NCBI GenBank assembly: GCA_030834895.1
Contig: JAUQXA010000018.1
Span: forward strand, 62,001-126,000
Reading direction: 5' to 3'
DNA length: 64,000 nt
Origin: Anaerolineales bacterium
GTDB taxonomy: Bacteria > Chloroflexota > Anaerolineae > Anaerolineales > Villigracilaceae
In this document: positions 63,923 through 64,000 of the stretch, in pieces
Position numbering within the stretch: position 1 is the first letter of the stretch
Layout: every line of letters starts with the position of its first letter
Program-made: the position numbers and the translations under genes
Notes under the pieces: model-generated
What the model was told of the DNA's origin: nothing
The model's input: only the letters and a program-made list of their open reading frames with translations
The model's database searches: none

Positions 63923-64000
63923 ATGATCCTCATTACCGGCTCCACCGGCTTCATCGGGCGCGCGTTGATTCGCCAGTTCTCGTCTATCGGGACTCCGGTG
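63923..64000 (+). CDS. NAD(P)-binding epimerase/reductase, N-terminal fragment
   Basis: Only 26 codons are in the window. They read MILITGSTGFIGRALIRQF, the GxxGxxG dinucleotide-binding start of the extended SDR family (sugar epimerases, complex I-associated NDUFA9-like proteins and others). The subfamily cannot be told from this part. Confidence 0.75.
   Translation, partial: MILITGSTGFIGRALIRQFSSIGTPV

Overview
The window reads as a chromosomal segment of a member of the Chloroflexota, most likely class Anaerolineae. This rests on family content and style, not on a database match: a DUF3090 gene next to a SCO1664-type kinase-like gene (a pair known mainly from Actinobacteria and Chloroflexota), secreted proteins with Thr/Pro linkers, a full 14-subunit complex I operon, and giant beta-helix and sortase-type surface proteins. 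Most of the DNA is ordinary housekeeping sequence. Three places look like accessory DNA: about 5.1-16.1 kb, 40.0-40.9 kb and 54.1-54.6 kb.

Layout. 1-5.1 kb (minus strand): a GNAT-like acyltransferase cut by the window edge, an MFS transporter, an SbcD/Mre11-type nuclease and a membrane-anchored C39-peptidase/TPR protein. 5.1-19.7 kb (plus strand): a decayed beta-propeller gene, then an AT-rich surface-protein island. The island has three small paralogous HTH genes, two giant secreted beta-helix proteins that are partial tandem duplicates (a 19-codon remnant of a fourth HTH gene lies between them), and a 1187-residue secreted Ig/cadherin-like protein whose C-terminus is a complete sortase domain. 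19.8-24.0 kb: methylmalonyl-CoA mutase large subunit, DUF3090, SCO1664-like protein, homoserine dehydrogenase. 24.2-24.6 kb: tmRNA. 24.6-31.1 kb: a lipoprotein, dnaK, dnaG and the primary-type sigma factor. 31.3-47.1 kb: nuoA-N, interrupted between nuoI and nuoJ by an unrelated AT-rich gene. 47.3-56.2 kb: a two-domain fasciclin lipoprotein, tRNA-Lys, DUF554 protein, cob(I)alamin adenosyltransferase, a Het-C/phospholipase-C-like protein, yqeY, a PgpH-type HD phosphodiesterase with ybeY and dgkA, an AT-rich ORFan, and two zinc-protease-like genes. 56.2-63.8 kb (mostly minus): SMP-30-like lactonase, CorA, heparinase-like lyase, Nudix hydrolase, a zinc-ribbon protein, folP, a small STAS-like protein, then tRNA-Val and the first codons of an epimerase.

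How the genes fit together. Complex I supplies respiratory proton pumping. The mutase needs adenosylcobalamin, which the adenosyltransferase makes. PgpH, YbeY and DgkA form a conserved cluster for c-di-AMP turnover, rRNA maturation and lipid recycling. dnaG and the sigma gene form the familiar macromolecular-synthesis pair.

The most unusual content is the surface-protein island and its I/V-P-V-T-G motifs. Three other patterns stand out. Several families of short palindromic repeats sit in intergenic gaps, five of them inside the nuo operon, and some supply stop codons or coding residues. An unknown gene lies between two halves of such a repeat. Many genes have a TATAAT-like box only 6-10 bp before the start codon, which suggests leaderless transcripts.
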